Notes under the pieces: generated by a model
Told to the model about the DNA's origin: nothing
What the model saw: the letters and a program-made list of their open reading frames with translations, nothing else
The model's database searches: none
Position numbers and translations under genes: made by a program
Shown: positions 25,866 to 34,518 of the stretch, piece after piece
Layout of the letters: each line of letters starts with the position of its first letter
Position numbering within the stretch: position 1 is the stretch's first letter
DNA from: Mesorhizobium sp. AR07
GTDB taxonomy: Bacteria > Pseudomonadota > Alphaproteobacteria > Rhizobiales > Rhizobiaceae
Reading direction: 5' to 3'
DNA: 64,000 nucleotides
Assembly (NCBI RefSeq): GCF_024746815.1
Contig: NZ_CP080525.1
Coordinates: 6,318,501 to 6,382,500 of the forward strand

Positions 25866-26666
25866 TCAGTCTCTAAACAGCGAGGCGAGGCCGTTGGTGA
25901 TCATTTCGCTGCGCTCATCAGGGCCATCGCCCGTTTGCGCGTGAAGCATCAAGGGAGGGCGGATGGCGAGTTTCCCCCGCGCCCCGAGTGCTGCCCGCAC
26001 CACGATACGGATCGCCGCCGCGTCGGGACGAGGGTGGACGGCGAGCATCTCGGCATCGCCGAAGCGCCCGGCGATCGCGTCGAGAATGGCGCCGAGCTGT
26101 TCGGGCCGGGCGATCACGGCAAGCCCGCCGCGCGGCCTGACCACGGCGGCGGCACTGCGGATCCAGCTCTCGAACAGCCCGTCCTCCATGACATGCGCTT
26201 CCTTTCTCAGGCGATCGGGCGTGGCGCGGTCCCGTGCGGCGTTGAAAGGCGGGTTCATGACGACGAAGTCGAAATCGTTGTCGGCGAGGCCGGCCGCCGC
26301 GCGAGCCCGGCCCGATACCGCGACATCGGCGACCAGCACTGCCGCACGATCGCTGAGATGCGCATTGCCTGGGTGGGCAAGGGTGGCCGCGGCGAAGGCC
26401 GCCATTTCCGGCGCGCGCTCGACCAGCACGACCTCGGTACTTGGGCAGCGCGACAGCACCGCCAGCCCGGCAGCCCCGGCCCCGGCGCCGAAATCGGCAA
26501 GACGCCCGGCAAAGGAGGATGGCACGGACGCCGCCAGCATCATCGCATCCATGCCGGCGCGATGGCCGCCTTGCTTGGGCTGCACGAGCCAGAATCGGCC
26601 GCGATGGAAGGCATCGACCGTGTGGGCCGGCGTGTCCGGGGCAAGGGTGGCCGGCGCGGCGGACAT
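25866..26666 (-). CDS. TrmN6-like SAM-dependent methyltransferase
   Basis: 266 residues from ATG 26666. Rossmann-fold methylase with the SAM site ADFGAGAGAAGLAVL and the catalytic NPPFN motif (DFVVMNPPFNAARD) used by N6-adenine methylases such as TrmN6, which modifies A37 of tRNA-Val1. GGHRAGMDAMML near the N-terminus is also typical of the group. The start overlaps the DUF2007 stop by one base (TAATG), so the genes are coupled. Target specificity is inferred from the family. Confidence 0.85.
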   Translation of the reverse strand: MSAAPATLAPDTPAHTVDAFHRGRFWLVQPKQGGHRAGMDAMMLAASVPSSFAGRLADFGAGAGAAGLAVLSRCPSTEVVLVERAPEMAAFAAATLAHPGNAHLSDRAAVLVADVAVSGRARAAAGLADNDFDFVVMNPPFNAARDRATPDRLRKEAHVMEDGLFESWIRSAAAVVRPRGGLAVIARPEQLGAILDAIAGRFGDAEMLAVHPRPDAAAIRIVVRAALGARGKLAIRPPLMLHAQTGDGPDERSEMITNGLASLFRD

Positions 26667-26890
26667 TATTTTCCGCGAATCTCGTTGGCGATGCCGGCAT
26701 CCGTCAGGATGCGCCGTGCCGCGTCGGCCTGGTCGGCATCGACCATGACGCGTCGCGGCAGGATGCCGAGCGAGCCGTCGAGCACGCTCATGTTCTGGTC
26801 GGCGACGAAGCAGCCGATGCCGGCATCGCGCATCAGCGATTCGACAAAGGAGATGATGACGGCGTCGTTGGTGCGAATGAGCTCTATCAT
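26666..26890 (-). CDS. DUF2007-family small protein
   Basis: 74 residues with the DUF2007 pattern: MIELIRTNDAVIISFVESLM, AGIGCFVADQNMSVLDG, and RRVMVDADQADAARRIL. These proteins have a single ferredoxin-like fold and are sometimes called putative signal-transducing proteins; the function is unknown. It is coupled to the downstream TrmN6-like gene, an association seen often in alphaproteobacteria. Confidence 0.88.
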   Translation of the reverse strand: MIELIRTNDAVIISFVESLMRDAGIGCFVADQNMSVLDGSLGILPRRVMVDADQADAARRILTDAGIANEIRGK

Positions 26891-26963
26891 CGGGCGAAAC
26901 TCTCAGTTTGCGGCGCATATGTAAACGGGCAGGCGGTTACCGGTATGTCCCGTGCTCCCCGCT

Positions 26964-28611
26964 TTACCGTTCGGCGAAGTGACGCTTCAGCCGGGCGACG
27001 TCGTCGGCCGACCAGCCCTCGACGTCCGTCACCGCCATCCAGGCATCAATATAGTGCTCCGTCTCATAAACGTGGCCATGACCCATCGGCATGGTCGCTG
27101 CACCCGCCATGTCGACCGCCAGCTGCAGGAAGGTCACGATCGGATACCAGCGCAAATCGGGAGAAACGTCGGGCCCGCGCGGCCGGCTCATCCAGTCGGG
27201 AGCCCTATAGAAGGATCTGGGCTCGAAGAAGGTGATCGCGTCGCTGGCATATTGCAGATAGACGATGCGCATCGGTCCCCAACGCGCATTGGGGATATCG
27301 AGGGCAGTCTTCTGGCTGGTAAATCGCACATAGGAGCCGTCGCGGAAGCGCGGCAGCCATGCCGGCGAGCCCGGATTGCGGTTGCTGGTGATGGAGCGCC
27401 AGATGCGGCTCGAATAGGGCGGGCCGCTCCACAGCGCGCCCTGGTAGGGATCGCCGAGCACTTCGAACAGTTCGTTGGATTGCTCGGAGTTCATCGCGCC
27501 CAGGCTCAGGCCATGCAGATAGAGCTTTGGGCGGTGATCCCTGGGCAGCGTGGTCCAGTAGCCATAGACCTCGGCGAAGAGCGCCCGCGCGGCGTCGCCG
27601 CCATAGCCGGGCTCGACCATCAGCGACAGCCAGCTCGGCAGGTAGGAATACTGGATGGCGACGCTGGCGACGTCGCCGTCATGCAGATATTCGAGCGTGT
27701 CGATGGCTGCCGGATCGATCCAGCCTGTCCCCGTCGGCGTGATGATGACGAGAACCGAGCGGTCGAATGCGCCGACGCGTTTCAGCTCCGCCAATGCCAG
27801 CCTTGCTCTGGCCTGCGGCGTATCGGCCGAGCGCAATCCGGCATAGACGCGGATGGGCTCGAGCGCATCGCGCTTCAGGAACGATTGCAGGTCCTGCTTC
27901 ATCGGACCCGTCGTGACGAACTCCCTACCGGTTCGTCCAAGATGGTCCCAATCGATCAGCGAGGCGGCGCTGCCGGTCTTGGCGGGATCGCCCGGCTGCT
28001 GGATGCTGTCTTCGACAAGGGCGTCAAGCTGTTGATAGGAACTGTCGGCGACGTGGAGCGCATATCTCAGCAGGACGCCATTGATGACGCTGCCGAACAG
28101 CACGACGGCGATCGAAACGCCGGCGACAATGGCAATACGCCGGGGAATGAAACGGGCAAGCCTGTTGGCCACAAACAAAAAAGTGATCTGAAACAGGCGC
28201 GCTAGCATCAGGACCACGACGAAGGTGGCCAGTGCAATCAGGCCCACCCGGAATGGCTGCGCACTGTCGACCGGCTCCAGCTCCATCAGGGCTCGAACCG
28301 AATTCTGCCAATCCGCCGCGCGCCAGAGAAAGACCAGCGCGATCGCCGTGCAGACGACCGAAGCGACCAGCTTGATCAATTGTGCCTTGCGTGGTCCGGG
28401 GTTGGGAAGCCCCAGATATGTCCACAGCCAAAGACCGAAGACACCGGCACCATAGCCCGTGGCAAAGCAGAAGCCGGAGAGAATGCCTTGCACAAGCACG
28501 GCGCGCGGGTTGAGCGAGGGGGGTCAGGGACGCCGCGAAGAACAGCGTGCCGACAAGCAGGCCGACCGTCGAGAACGAGTGCCAGAGCCGGATCATCCAC
28601 CCTCGCATCAT
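26964..28611 (-). pseudogene. Membrane alpha/beta-hydrolase (DUF2319 family), frameshifted near the N-terminus
   Basis: The main frame (26964-28499, 511 codons) has several N-terminal membrane helices and a C-terminal hydrolase domain with LYLHGLSLGAMNSEQS (GxSxG nucleophile), GPPYSSRIW and a late VYETEHYI His. Upstream, another frame from ATG 28611 supplies a natural N-terminus (MMRGWMIRLWHSFSTVGLL...SLTP). Removing one base from the six-G run at 28518-28523 joins them as LTPSLNPRAVLVQG, the usual join in this family. So the gene spans about 548 codons with one +1 indel; a miscount of the homopolymer is possible. The function in the family is not established. Confidence 0.78.
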
Positions 28612-28765
28612 CGGCCGCGTTCATCTCCTTTTCGGCGGGGTTGACAGGCTGTCATCGCCCCCCGCGCCAATTAGCCACTTGCCGTGGCTGTGTCTGCCGC
28701 CCTAGAGTCCATGCAGGGACCAAGGGTGCCGTCGCACGCGTTATACCAAGACGGGAGTGATTGTC

Positions 28766-29782
28766 GTGGGTGTCGTTCTCAATATTGAAAACGGGAAGCG
28801 GGAACCCGCCTCCATCAAGGATCTGATCGATCTGACGGCGGCCGACATGGGACGCGTCAATGAATTGATTCTGTCCAAGGCCGGCTCCGACGTCGAGATG
28901 ATTCCGGAGGTTGCCAATCATCTGATCTCGTCTGGCGGCAAGCGGCTGCGGCCGATGCTGACGCTCGCCGCAGCGCAGATGTTCGGCTATGCCGGCGAGG
29001 GGCACGTCAAGCTCGCCACATCGGTCGAGTTCATGCACACGGCGACGCTTCTTCACGACGACGTCGTCGACGAGAGCGGCATGCGCCGCGGCAAGAAGAC
29101 CGCCCGCATGATCTGGGGCAACCAGGCGAGCGTCCTGGTCGGCGATTTCCTGCTCGGCCAGGCCTTTCGCATGATGGTCGATGTCGGCTCGCTCGAAGCG
29201 CTCGACATCCTGTCCAGTGCGGCCTCGATCATCGCCGAGGGCGAGGTCATGCAGCTTGCCGCCGCAAAAAACCTTGAGACCACCGAGGACGAGCATTTCG
29301 CCGTCATCAAGGCCAAGACCGCCGCGCTGTTTTCGGCTGCTGCCGAGGTCGGTCCGGTCATCGCCCAGGCGACCCGCAACGACCGCGCGGCACTGCGCTC
29401 CTACGGCATGAATCTCGGCCTTGCCTTCCAGCTGATCGACGATGCGCTGGACTATGGCGGCACGAGCAAGGATCTGGGCAAGAATGTCGGCGACGATTTC
29501 CGCGAGGGCAAGGTGACCTTGCCGGTCATCCTTGCCTACCGGCGCGGCACCAAGGCCGAGCGCACCTTCTGGAAGCGCGCCATCGAAGACAATGTCGTCG
29601 ATGACGCCGGCCTGGAAAAGGCGATCGGCCTGATGACCCACCACGGCGCCATTGCCGACACGATCGGGCGCGCCCGCCATTTCGGCGAGATCGCCCGCGA
29701 CGCGCTGGCGCCGCTGGAAGCGACGCCGCAGAAATCGGCGCTGATCGACGTGATCGATTTCTGCATCAGCCGGGTGAACTGA
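28766..29782 (+). CDS. ispB: Polyprenyl (octaprenyl-type) diphosphate synthase
   Basis: 338 residues from GTG 28766, which follows GGGAG by 8 bp; a GTG at 28757 overlaps that site. Trans-prenyltransferase with both Asp-rich motifs: LLHDDVVDESG (DDxxD at 98-102) and QLIDDALDYGG. GGKRLRPML binds pyrophosphate. The product is the ubiquinone side chain; chain length (often C50 in this group) cannot be read with certainty. The head-group transferase ubiA is 14 kb away. Confidence 0.92.
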   Translation: MGVVLNIENGKREPASIKDLIDLTAADMGRVNELILSKAGSDVEMIPEVANHLISSGGKRLRPMLTLAAAQMFGYAGEGHVKLATSVEFMHTATLLHDDVVDESGMRRGKKTARMIWGNQASVLVGDFLLGQAFRMMVDVGSLEALDILSSAASIIAEGEVMQLAAAKNLETTEDEHFAVIKAKTAALFSAAAEVGPVIAQATRNDRAALRSYGMNLGLAFQLIDDALDYGGTSKDLGKNVGDDFREGKVTLPVILAYRRGTKAERTFWKRAIEDNVVDDAGLEKAIGLMTHHGAIADTIGRARHFGEIARDALAPLEATPQKSALIDVIDFCISRVN

Positions 29783-29876
29783 GCGGCTGGCGTTTCGCGG
29801 GCTCGCTCCGGCCCATATTGGGGAGGAAGGTCGCGAATCCCGATCTCGCCGTCTCGACAAGCCGCCCCGCCGCAAA

Positions 29877-29886
29877 TTATCTATAA
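29877..29886. promoter_or_regulatory. BioR operator (TTATCTATAA) upstream of bioR
   Basis: An exact 10-bp TTATCTATAA, the reported alphaproteobacterial BioR box, ends 3 bp before the ATG at 29890. The same 10-mer precedes bioY at 30714. Autoregulation is expected. Confidence 0.85.
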
Positions 29887-29889
29887 AAC

Positions 29890-30558
29890 ATGGCTAAGGG
29901 CACAGACGACACCATCGCGGTGCGCATCAGCAAGGTGTTGGCGGACCGCATCATCTCGGGCGCGATCGAGCCCGGGGCTCGGCTTCGGCAGGATCACATC
30001 GCAGAAGAATTCCACACCAGCCATGTTCCGGTGCGCGAGGCCTTCCGTCGTCTCGAGGCGCAAGGGCTGGCCGTCGGTGAGCCACGCCGTGGCGTGCGTG
30101 TCGCGGCTTTCGATCTGGGCGAGGTCAAGGAGGTCGCCGAAATGCGGGCGGCGCTCGAAGTGCTGGCGCTGCGCCATGCTGCCCCGCACCTGACATCGGC
30201 CATTCTCGACCTTGCCGAGGAGGCGACCAAGGCGGGCGACAAGTCCCGCGATGTCAGGTCATGGGAAGAAGCCAATCGCGCCTTCCACCGGCTGATCCTG
30301 GCGCCATGCGGCATGCCCCGCCTGCTTGCCACCATCGATGATCTGCACGCCGCGAGCGCCCGCTTCCTGTTCGCGGCATGGCGCTCGGAGTGGGAGACGC
30401 GCACCGACCAGGATCACCGCGCGATCTTGGCCGCCTTGCGGCAGGGAAACACCGAATCGGCCGCGGTGACGTTGGGACGGCATGTCCAGTGGATTGGCCG
30501 CAAGCCGGTCAGGACCGCCTCCGGGACGACGCGCGAGGCCTTTGCCATCGTCGGTTGA
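29890..30558 (+). CDS. bioR: BioR, GntR-family biotin regulator
   Basis: 222 residues. An N-terminal GntR wHTH (ISKVLADRIISGAIEPGARLRQDHIAEEF and VPVREAFRRLEAQGL) is followed by an all-helical FCD-type effector domain. BioR is known to repress biotin genes in alphaproteobacteria at TTATCTATAA, a box present in front of both this gene and bioY. No Shine-Dalgarno sequence precedes the ATG; the operator takes its place, so a leaderless or very short-leader mRNA is likely. The identity rests on the regulator type plus the boxes. Confidence 0.9.
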   Translation: MAKGTDDTIAVRISKVLADRIISGAIEPGARLRQDHIAEEFHTSHVPVREAFRRLEAQGLAVGEPRRGVRVAAFDLGEVKEVAEMRAALEVLALRHAAPHLTSAILDLAEEATKAGDKSRDVRSWEEANRAFHRLILAPCGMPRLLATIDDLHAASARFLFAAWRSEWETRTDQDHRAILAALRQGNTESAAVTLGRHVQWIGRKPVRTASGTTREAFAIVG

Positions 30559-30559
30559 T

Positions 30560-30642
30560 GCGTGTCGCCCAAAAGTGGCCCCGGTTTTCGGGAACGACAT
30601 GCATAAAAACAACAGCCTAAAGCGCGTCGCGACGCGCTTTAG
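30560..30642. repeat. Palindromic repeat pair (GCATGTCG family plus AAAGCGCGTCGC hairpin)
   Basis: The 45-bp family unit (30560-30602) follows the bioR stop directly, and a second hairpin CCTAAAGCGCG/CGCGCTTTAGG (30613-30642) follows that. The same two-part arrangement is seen at 48970-49060. The remainder of the gap to bioY (30643-30748) holds the BioR box and no gene. Confidence 0.78.
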
Positions 30643-30713
30643 GCGACCTTTGCACAGCGAAGGCTTGCCATCCCCGCGGAATTGTGGATTCGATAATAGA
30701 TCGAAAACAGAAA

Positions 30714-30723
30714 TTATCTATAA
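30714..30723. promoter_or_regulatory. BioR operator upstream of bioY
   Basis: An exact TTATCTATAA, 26 bp before the bioY ATG at 30749. Its CTATAA core could double as the -10 hexamer, so repressor binding would block the promoter. The match to the bioR copy is 10 of 10. Confidence 0.85.
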
Positions 30724-30748
30724 TTTGCAACCGATCGAAGGAATCCCA

Positions 30749-31337
30749 ATGGCAGACGTCGCATTCTCGTCCCGCAACCCGTCGTTCAGCCCGCTCAGGC
30801 TTCAAGGCCGCTCTCTCGGCTGGCAGATCGGAGCCGTCGTGCTCGGCACGCTGTTCCTGGCGCTGTCGTCCTATATCGAAGTGCCGATGGTGCCGGTTCC
30901 CGTGACCATGCAGACCTTCGCCGTGACATTGATCGGCGCGCTCTATGGCTGGCGGCTTGGCGCTATCACCATCGCCGCCTGGCTGGTCGAGGGCGCGGTC
31001 GGCTTTCCGGTTCTGGCCGGAGGGGCAGCCGGTCTGCAGCATTTCGTCGGGGCCGACGGGCGGCTATCTCTTCGCCTTCCCAATTGTCGGCGCGCTGGTC
31101 GGCTGGCTGGCCGAACGCGGCTGGAACGGCAACAGGGTGGTGCTTGCCTTCGCCGCCATGCTGCTCGGCAACCTTGCCTGTCTGGTGCTCGGTACGGTCT
31201 GGCTCGCTGCCATGATCGGCGCTGAAAAGGCCATCACCTTCGGGTTCCTGCCTTTTCTGCTTGGTGGTCTGCTCAAGTCGGCACTTGGTGCCGCGACACT
31301 GATGGCCCTTCGCGGCGGCAAACCGGCGAATCCGTGA
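30749..31337 (+). pseudogene. bioY: Biotin transporter BioY, +1 frameshift
   Basis: ATG 30749. Membrane S-component of biotin ECF transporters, or a solitary biotin carrier. The first frame reads through IEVPMVPVPVTMQTFAVTL, GALYGWRLGAITI and GGAAGLQHFVG, then loses family likeness; the +1-shifted frame resumes with PTGGYLFAFPIVGALVGWL to the stop at 31337. One extra G in the GGGG run at 31049-31052 (expected GTCGGGCCGACG) accounts for it; corrected length 195 residues. The BioR box upstream and bioR beside it support the identity. The last codons overlap the DUF1284 start (GTGA). Confidence 0.85.
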
Positions 31338-31777
31338 CGATCAGGCTGCGCGCCCATCACCTCCTTTGCCTGCTCACCTACGTGGGCAAGGGATACAGTC
31401 CTGCCTTCACCGCCAATTACGACGGGATCGCGGAGCGCCTGAGCCGGGGCGAGGACATCCTCCTCGTTTCCGGCCCGGACGACGTTTGTGCCCCGTTGCT
31501 CGACGAGCCTGAACCGCACTGCCTGCGCGACAGCGCCGCCGAACGAGACCGGTTCGCGGCGCAGGACGTGGCGGATCTGCTGGCGCGGCCAATCCGCGCC
31601 GGCGCCCGTCTCGACCTCGATGCGGCAATCCTGGCACGAATGCGGCAGGCATTTTCGGCCGGCCTTGTGCGCAGGGCTTGCGCAGGCTGCGAGTGGCATG
31701 GGCTGTGCAGTATGGTTGCGGCCGGCTTCTATCGCGACACGCGGGTGCGGCGGCCTGACTTGCCGGGCAAGCGCTGA
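31334..31777 (+). CDS. DUF1284-family cysteine protein
   Basis: 147 residues, GTG start overlapping the bioY stop. It opens IRLRAHHLLCLLTYVGKGYSPAF (the conserved HH-LC of DUF1284) and has a C-terminal ACAGCEWHGLCSM cluster, together giving several cysteines spaced like an Fe-S or zinc site. Function unknown; the translational coupling to bioY suggests a link to biotin uptake or simply a shared promoter under BioR. Confidence 0.83.
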   Translation: MTIRLRAHHLLCLLTYVGKGYSPAFTANYDGIAERLSRGEDILLVSGPDDVCAPLLDEPEPHCLRDSAAERDRFAAQDVADLLARPIRAGARLDLDAAILARMRQAFSAGLVRRACAGCEWHGLCSMVAAGFYRDTRVRRPDLPGKR

Positions 31778-32016
31778 TATCGGCGACGGAGTCTCCGCGA
31801 GCGAATCTGTGATATGTTCGGCTCCGCGCAGGGCCATGGCCGGAACTCGGAAACGGAAAACTGTCCCTTGTCGCCATGGTTTGTTAATCGGGTGCCCGGA
31901 TTGTGAATTCGAGGCGGATTGAAGCGCGACCCCAAAAAGGCCATGCTTTGCCCGGAAAGATCGAGTCTACGTCGATCCCGCTGACGCGGAGATGGCGCCT
32001 GGCTGAAAGGGATACG

Positions 32017-33792
32017 ATGCAGCAAGGACGTGCGCGCTGGCTCACAGGGCTGGCAATTGTGACGGGCATGGCGATCTTGGCCATGCCGGCCTATGCCAAA
32101 CAAACCACCGAACCGGTCAGGATCACGTCCTTCTCGGGAGCCTATCTGGCCGCGCGGATCGCCGAAGGCGACAACGATCTCGACAGCGCCATCGCCTACT
32201 ACAAGCAGGCATTGGCCTTCAATCCGGGCGACGCCGGCCTGCAGCAGAGCCTGATGCTGTCGCTGATCGCTCAAGGCCGCTTCGACGAATCCCTGGTCTA
32301 TGCCGACAAGCTCAAGGAAATTCCCGATGTCGAGCGCTTCTCGCGCCTGGCGCTTGCGGTCGATTCCTTCCACAAGAAGGATTTCACCAAGGCGCAGTAT
32401 TGGCTGAAGCTGTCGCTGGAATCCGATCTCGACCGGCTGATCTCCGGGGTCATGTCCGGCTGGGCCCAGCAAGGCGCCGGCCAGGCCAGCGATGCGATGG
32501 CTTCCATCGACAAGCTCCAGGGCCCGGATTGGTTCGGCCTGTTCAAGTCCTTCCATCGCGCGCTGATCGCCGATGCGTCTGGTATGCCGGAAAAGGCCGA
32601 AGCGATCTACGCGGCGACGATGCAGGATACGGCCGCCGGCGGTGCGGCTCCCGAAACCTGGATGCGCAACGCTCAGGCCTACGCGTCGTTCCTGGCCCGC
32701 AAGGGCGACAAGGCCAAGGCGCTGTCGGTGCTCGATCAGGCCGAGGCCTTTGCACCTGGCAAGCTGGAAATCATCGCCTTGCGCAACAGGATCAGCAAGG
32801 GCGACAAGATTGCGCCTTTCGCGGCTGGCCCGTCGGACGGTGCGTCGGAAATCCTGCTTGATCTCGCCACGGCGCTCAATCGTGGTGGCGGCGAGCCGTT
32901 CGTTCGTCTTTACCTGCAATATGCCCTGGCCCTGAAGCCTGACAACGACGCGGCCCTTGTACAGCTCGCCGCCGTCTCCGAACAGCTGAAAGACGGCGAG
33001 GGCGCCATCGCGCTCTATCGGCGGATCCCCGACTCTTCGCCCCTGAAGGAGCTCTCGGACCTGCAGCTCGGCCTCAACCTCGCCGATCTCAATCGCCAGG
33101 ACGAGGCGATCACCCATTTGAAAGCCTTTGTCGATGCGCATCCCGATGACATGCGCGCCTACCTGGCGCTTGGCGGCGTCTATTCGTCGAAGGAGGATTT
33201 CCGCTCCGCGGCCAATCTCTATGACAAGGCAGTCACGGTGCTGAAGACGCCGACCGCCGCCAACTGGAACATTTTCTACCAGCGCGGCATCGCCTATGAG
33301 CGGCTGAAGGAATGGCCGAAGGCCGAGCCGAACTTCCGCAAGGCGCTGGACCTGTTCCCCGATCAGCCGCAAGTGCTGAACTATCTCGGCTATTCCTGGG
33401 TCGACATGAACACGAATCTCAAGGAAGGCCTGGCGATGATCCAGAAGGCCGTCGATCTCAGGCCAAGCGACGGCTACATCGTCGATTCCCTGGGCTGGGC
33501 CTATTTCCGCCTCGGCCGGTTCGACGACGCGGTGCGCGAAATGGAACGCGCGGTGTCGCTGAAGCCGGAAGACCCGGTTCTGAACGACCATCTCGGCGAT
33601 GCGTACTGGCGCGTCGGCCGCAAGCTGGAAGCCACCTTCCAGTGGAACCAGGCGCGCGACCTGAAGCCGGATCCCGACGTGCTCGCCACCTTGCAGCAGA
33701 AGCTGATGAAGGGCCTGCCGCCGATCGAATCCAACACGGCGCAGGAAACCCCGAAGGTCAAACCCGAGCCGGTGCCAGCCCCGAAGGGATGA
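32017..33792 (+). CDS. Secreted tetratricopeptide-repeat protein
   Basis: 591 residues from ATG 32017 (AAAGGG upstream). A signal peptide ends in MAILAMPAYA. The remainder is TPR repeats, with clear units at DLDSAIAYYKQALAFNPGDAG, IALYRRIP, AYLALGGVYSSKEDFRSAANLYDKA, YQRGIAYERLKEWPKAEPNFRKAL and the last near DDHLGDAYWRVGRKLE. TPR proteins scaffold other proteins; the partner in the periplasm is unknown. The tail is Pro-rich (PKVKPEPVPAPKG). A terminator follows. Confidence 0.84.
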   Translation: MQQGRARWLTGLAIVTGMAILAMPAYAKQTTEPVRITSFSGAYLAARIAEGDNDLDSAIAYYKQALAFNPGDAGLQQSLMLSLIAQGRFDESLVYADKLKEIPDVERFSRLALAVDSFHKKDFTKAQYWLKLSLESDLDRLISGVMSGWAQQGAGQASDAMASIDKLQGPDWFGLFKSFHRALIADASGMPEKAEAIYAATMQDTAAGGAAPETWMRNAQAYASFLARKGDKAKALSVLDQAEAFAPGKLEIIALRNRISKGDKIAPFAAGPSDGASEILLDLATALNRGGGEPFVRLYLQYALALKPDNDAALVQLAAVSEQLKDGEGAIALYRRIPDSSPLKELSDLQLGLNLADLNRQDEAITHLKAFVDAHPDDMRAYLALGGVYSSKEDFRSAANLYDKAVTVLKTPTAANWNIFYQRGIAYERLKEWPKAEPNFRKALDLFPDQPQVLNYLGYSWVDMNTNLKEGLAMIQKAVDLRPSDGYIVDSLGWAYFRLGRFDDAVREMERAVSLKPEDPVLNDHLGDAYWRVGRKLEATFQWNQARDLKPDPDVLATLQQKLMKGLPPIESNTAQETPKVKPEPVPAPKG

Positions 33793-33810
33793 CATCGGGT
33801 TTTGAATGCA

Positions 33811-33838
33811 AACGGGGCTCTTTCGGAGCCCCGTTTTC
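33811..33838 (+). terminator. Rho-independent terminator after the TPR gene
   Basis: ACGGGGCTC and GAGCCCCGT form the stem around TTTCG, followed by TTTTCG. It starts 18 bp after the TPR stop and also faces the convergent GNAT gene. Confidence 0.85.
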
Positions 33839-33867
33839 GTTCCAAACGCTCAATCCGCGAAACGGGC

Positions 33868-34325
33868 TCAGAACAGCTTTCGATAGACGATAAAGCCGGA
33901 GCGTTCGCCGATCTTGTCATAAAGCTTCATCGCCGTGTGATTGGTTTCATGCGTCAGCCAGTACACCCGGCCCGATCCGGCTGCCTGGGCACGGTCGTAG
34001 ACGCCCTCTATCAGGGCTCGGCCGATGCCTTTGCCGCGCGAGGCCTCCGTGGTGAAAAGGTCTTGCAGATAGCAATTCGGCGCGATCGCCGTCGTGCTGC
34101 GGTGGAAGAGGTAATGCACCAGGCCGAGAAGCTGTCCCTCGCTCTCGGCAACCAGCGCATGCACCGGCTCATAGGCATCGAAGAAGCGCGACCATGTCAT
34201 CGCGGTGATCTCGCTTATGCCGTCTCGCCCGAGCGGCCATAAAATGCGTTGTAGCCGTCCCATAGCGGCAGCCACTGCTCGAAATCCTGGCGCGTGATGG
34301 GGCGGATGGCGACCGGGCTGGGCAT
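33868..34325 (-). pseudogene. GNAT acetyltransferase, frameshifted by a one-base loss
   Basis: The first frame, from ATG 34325, gives VAIRPITRQDFEQWLPLWDGYNAFYGRSGETA and then meets TAA at 34215-34217. The other frame supplies the rest: EITAMTWSRFFDAYEP, LLGLVHYLFHR, CYLQDLFTTEASRGKGIGRALIE (acetyl-CoA site RGKGIG) and a late TAMKLYDKIGERSGF. Restoring one base near 34217 joins the halves to a normal GNAT of about 152 residues. Either a real deletion or a base-calling error; the remainder looks conserved. Confidence 0.75.
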
Positions 34326-34449
34326 GGCTGAACCTGCTGTCGTTGAGACGGGGCAAACAAACCGCAGGCTGCCATGGCCGGCAATGGGCCAGCCACCCGC
34401 AAAGCTTTCAACGTCCCGCACGCTCGCGGCGATCGGCCGGCGCGCCTTG

Positions 34450-34478
34450 CTTGACGCTTCGCCGCCGGGTCTCTAGGA
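34450..34478 (+). promoter_or_regulatory. Probable glyQ promoter
   Basis: CTTGAC at 34450-34455, a 17-bp spacer and CTAGGA at 34473-34478, with the glyQ ATG 41 bp further on. The -35 and spacing match the rhizobial form exactly; the -10 matches 3-4 of 6. Confidence 0.5.
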
Positions 34479-34518
34479 CGTGCCGGCAAGCTAGCCTTTG
34501 CTGTCGAGGCCCCCCGTG

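Noticed and set aside
31729..33795. 688-codon minus-strand frame opposite the TPR gene
   Set aside because: Long because of GC-rich third positions; the plus strand has a signal peptide, TPR units, a ribosome site and a terminator.
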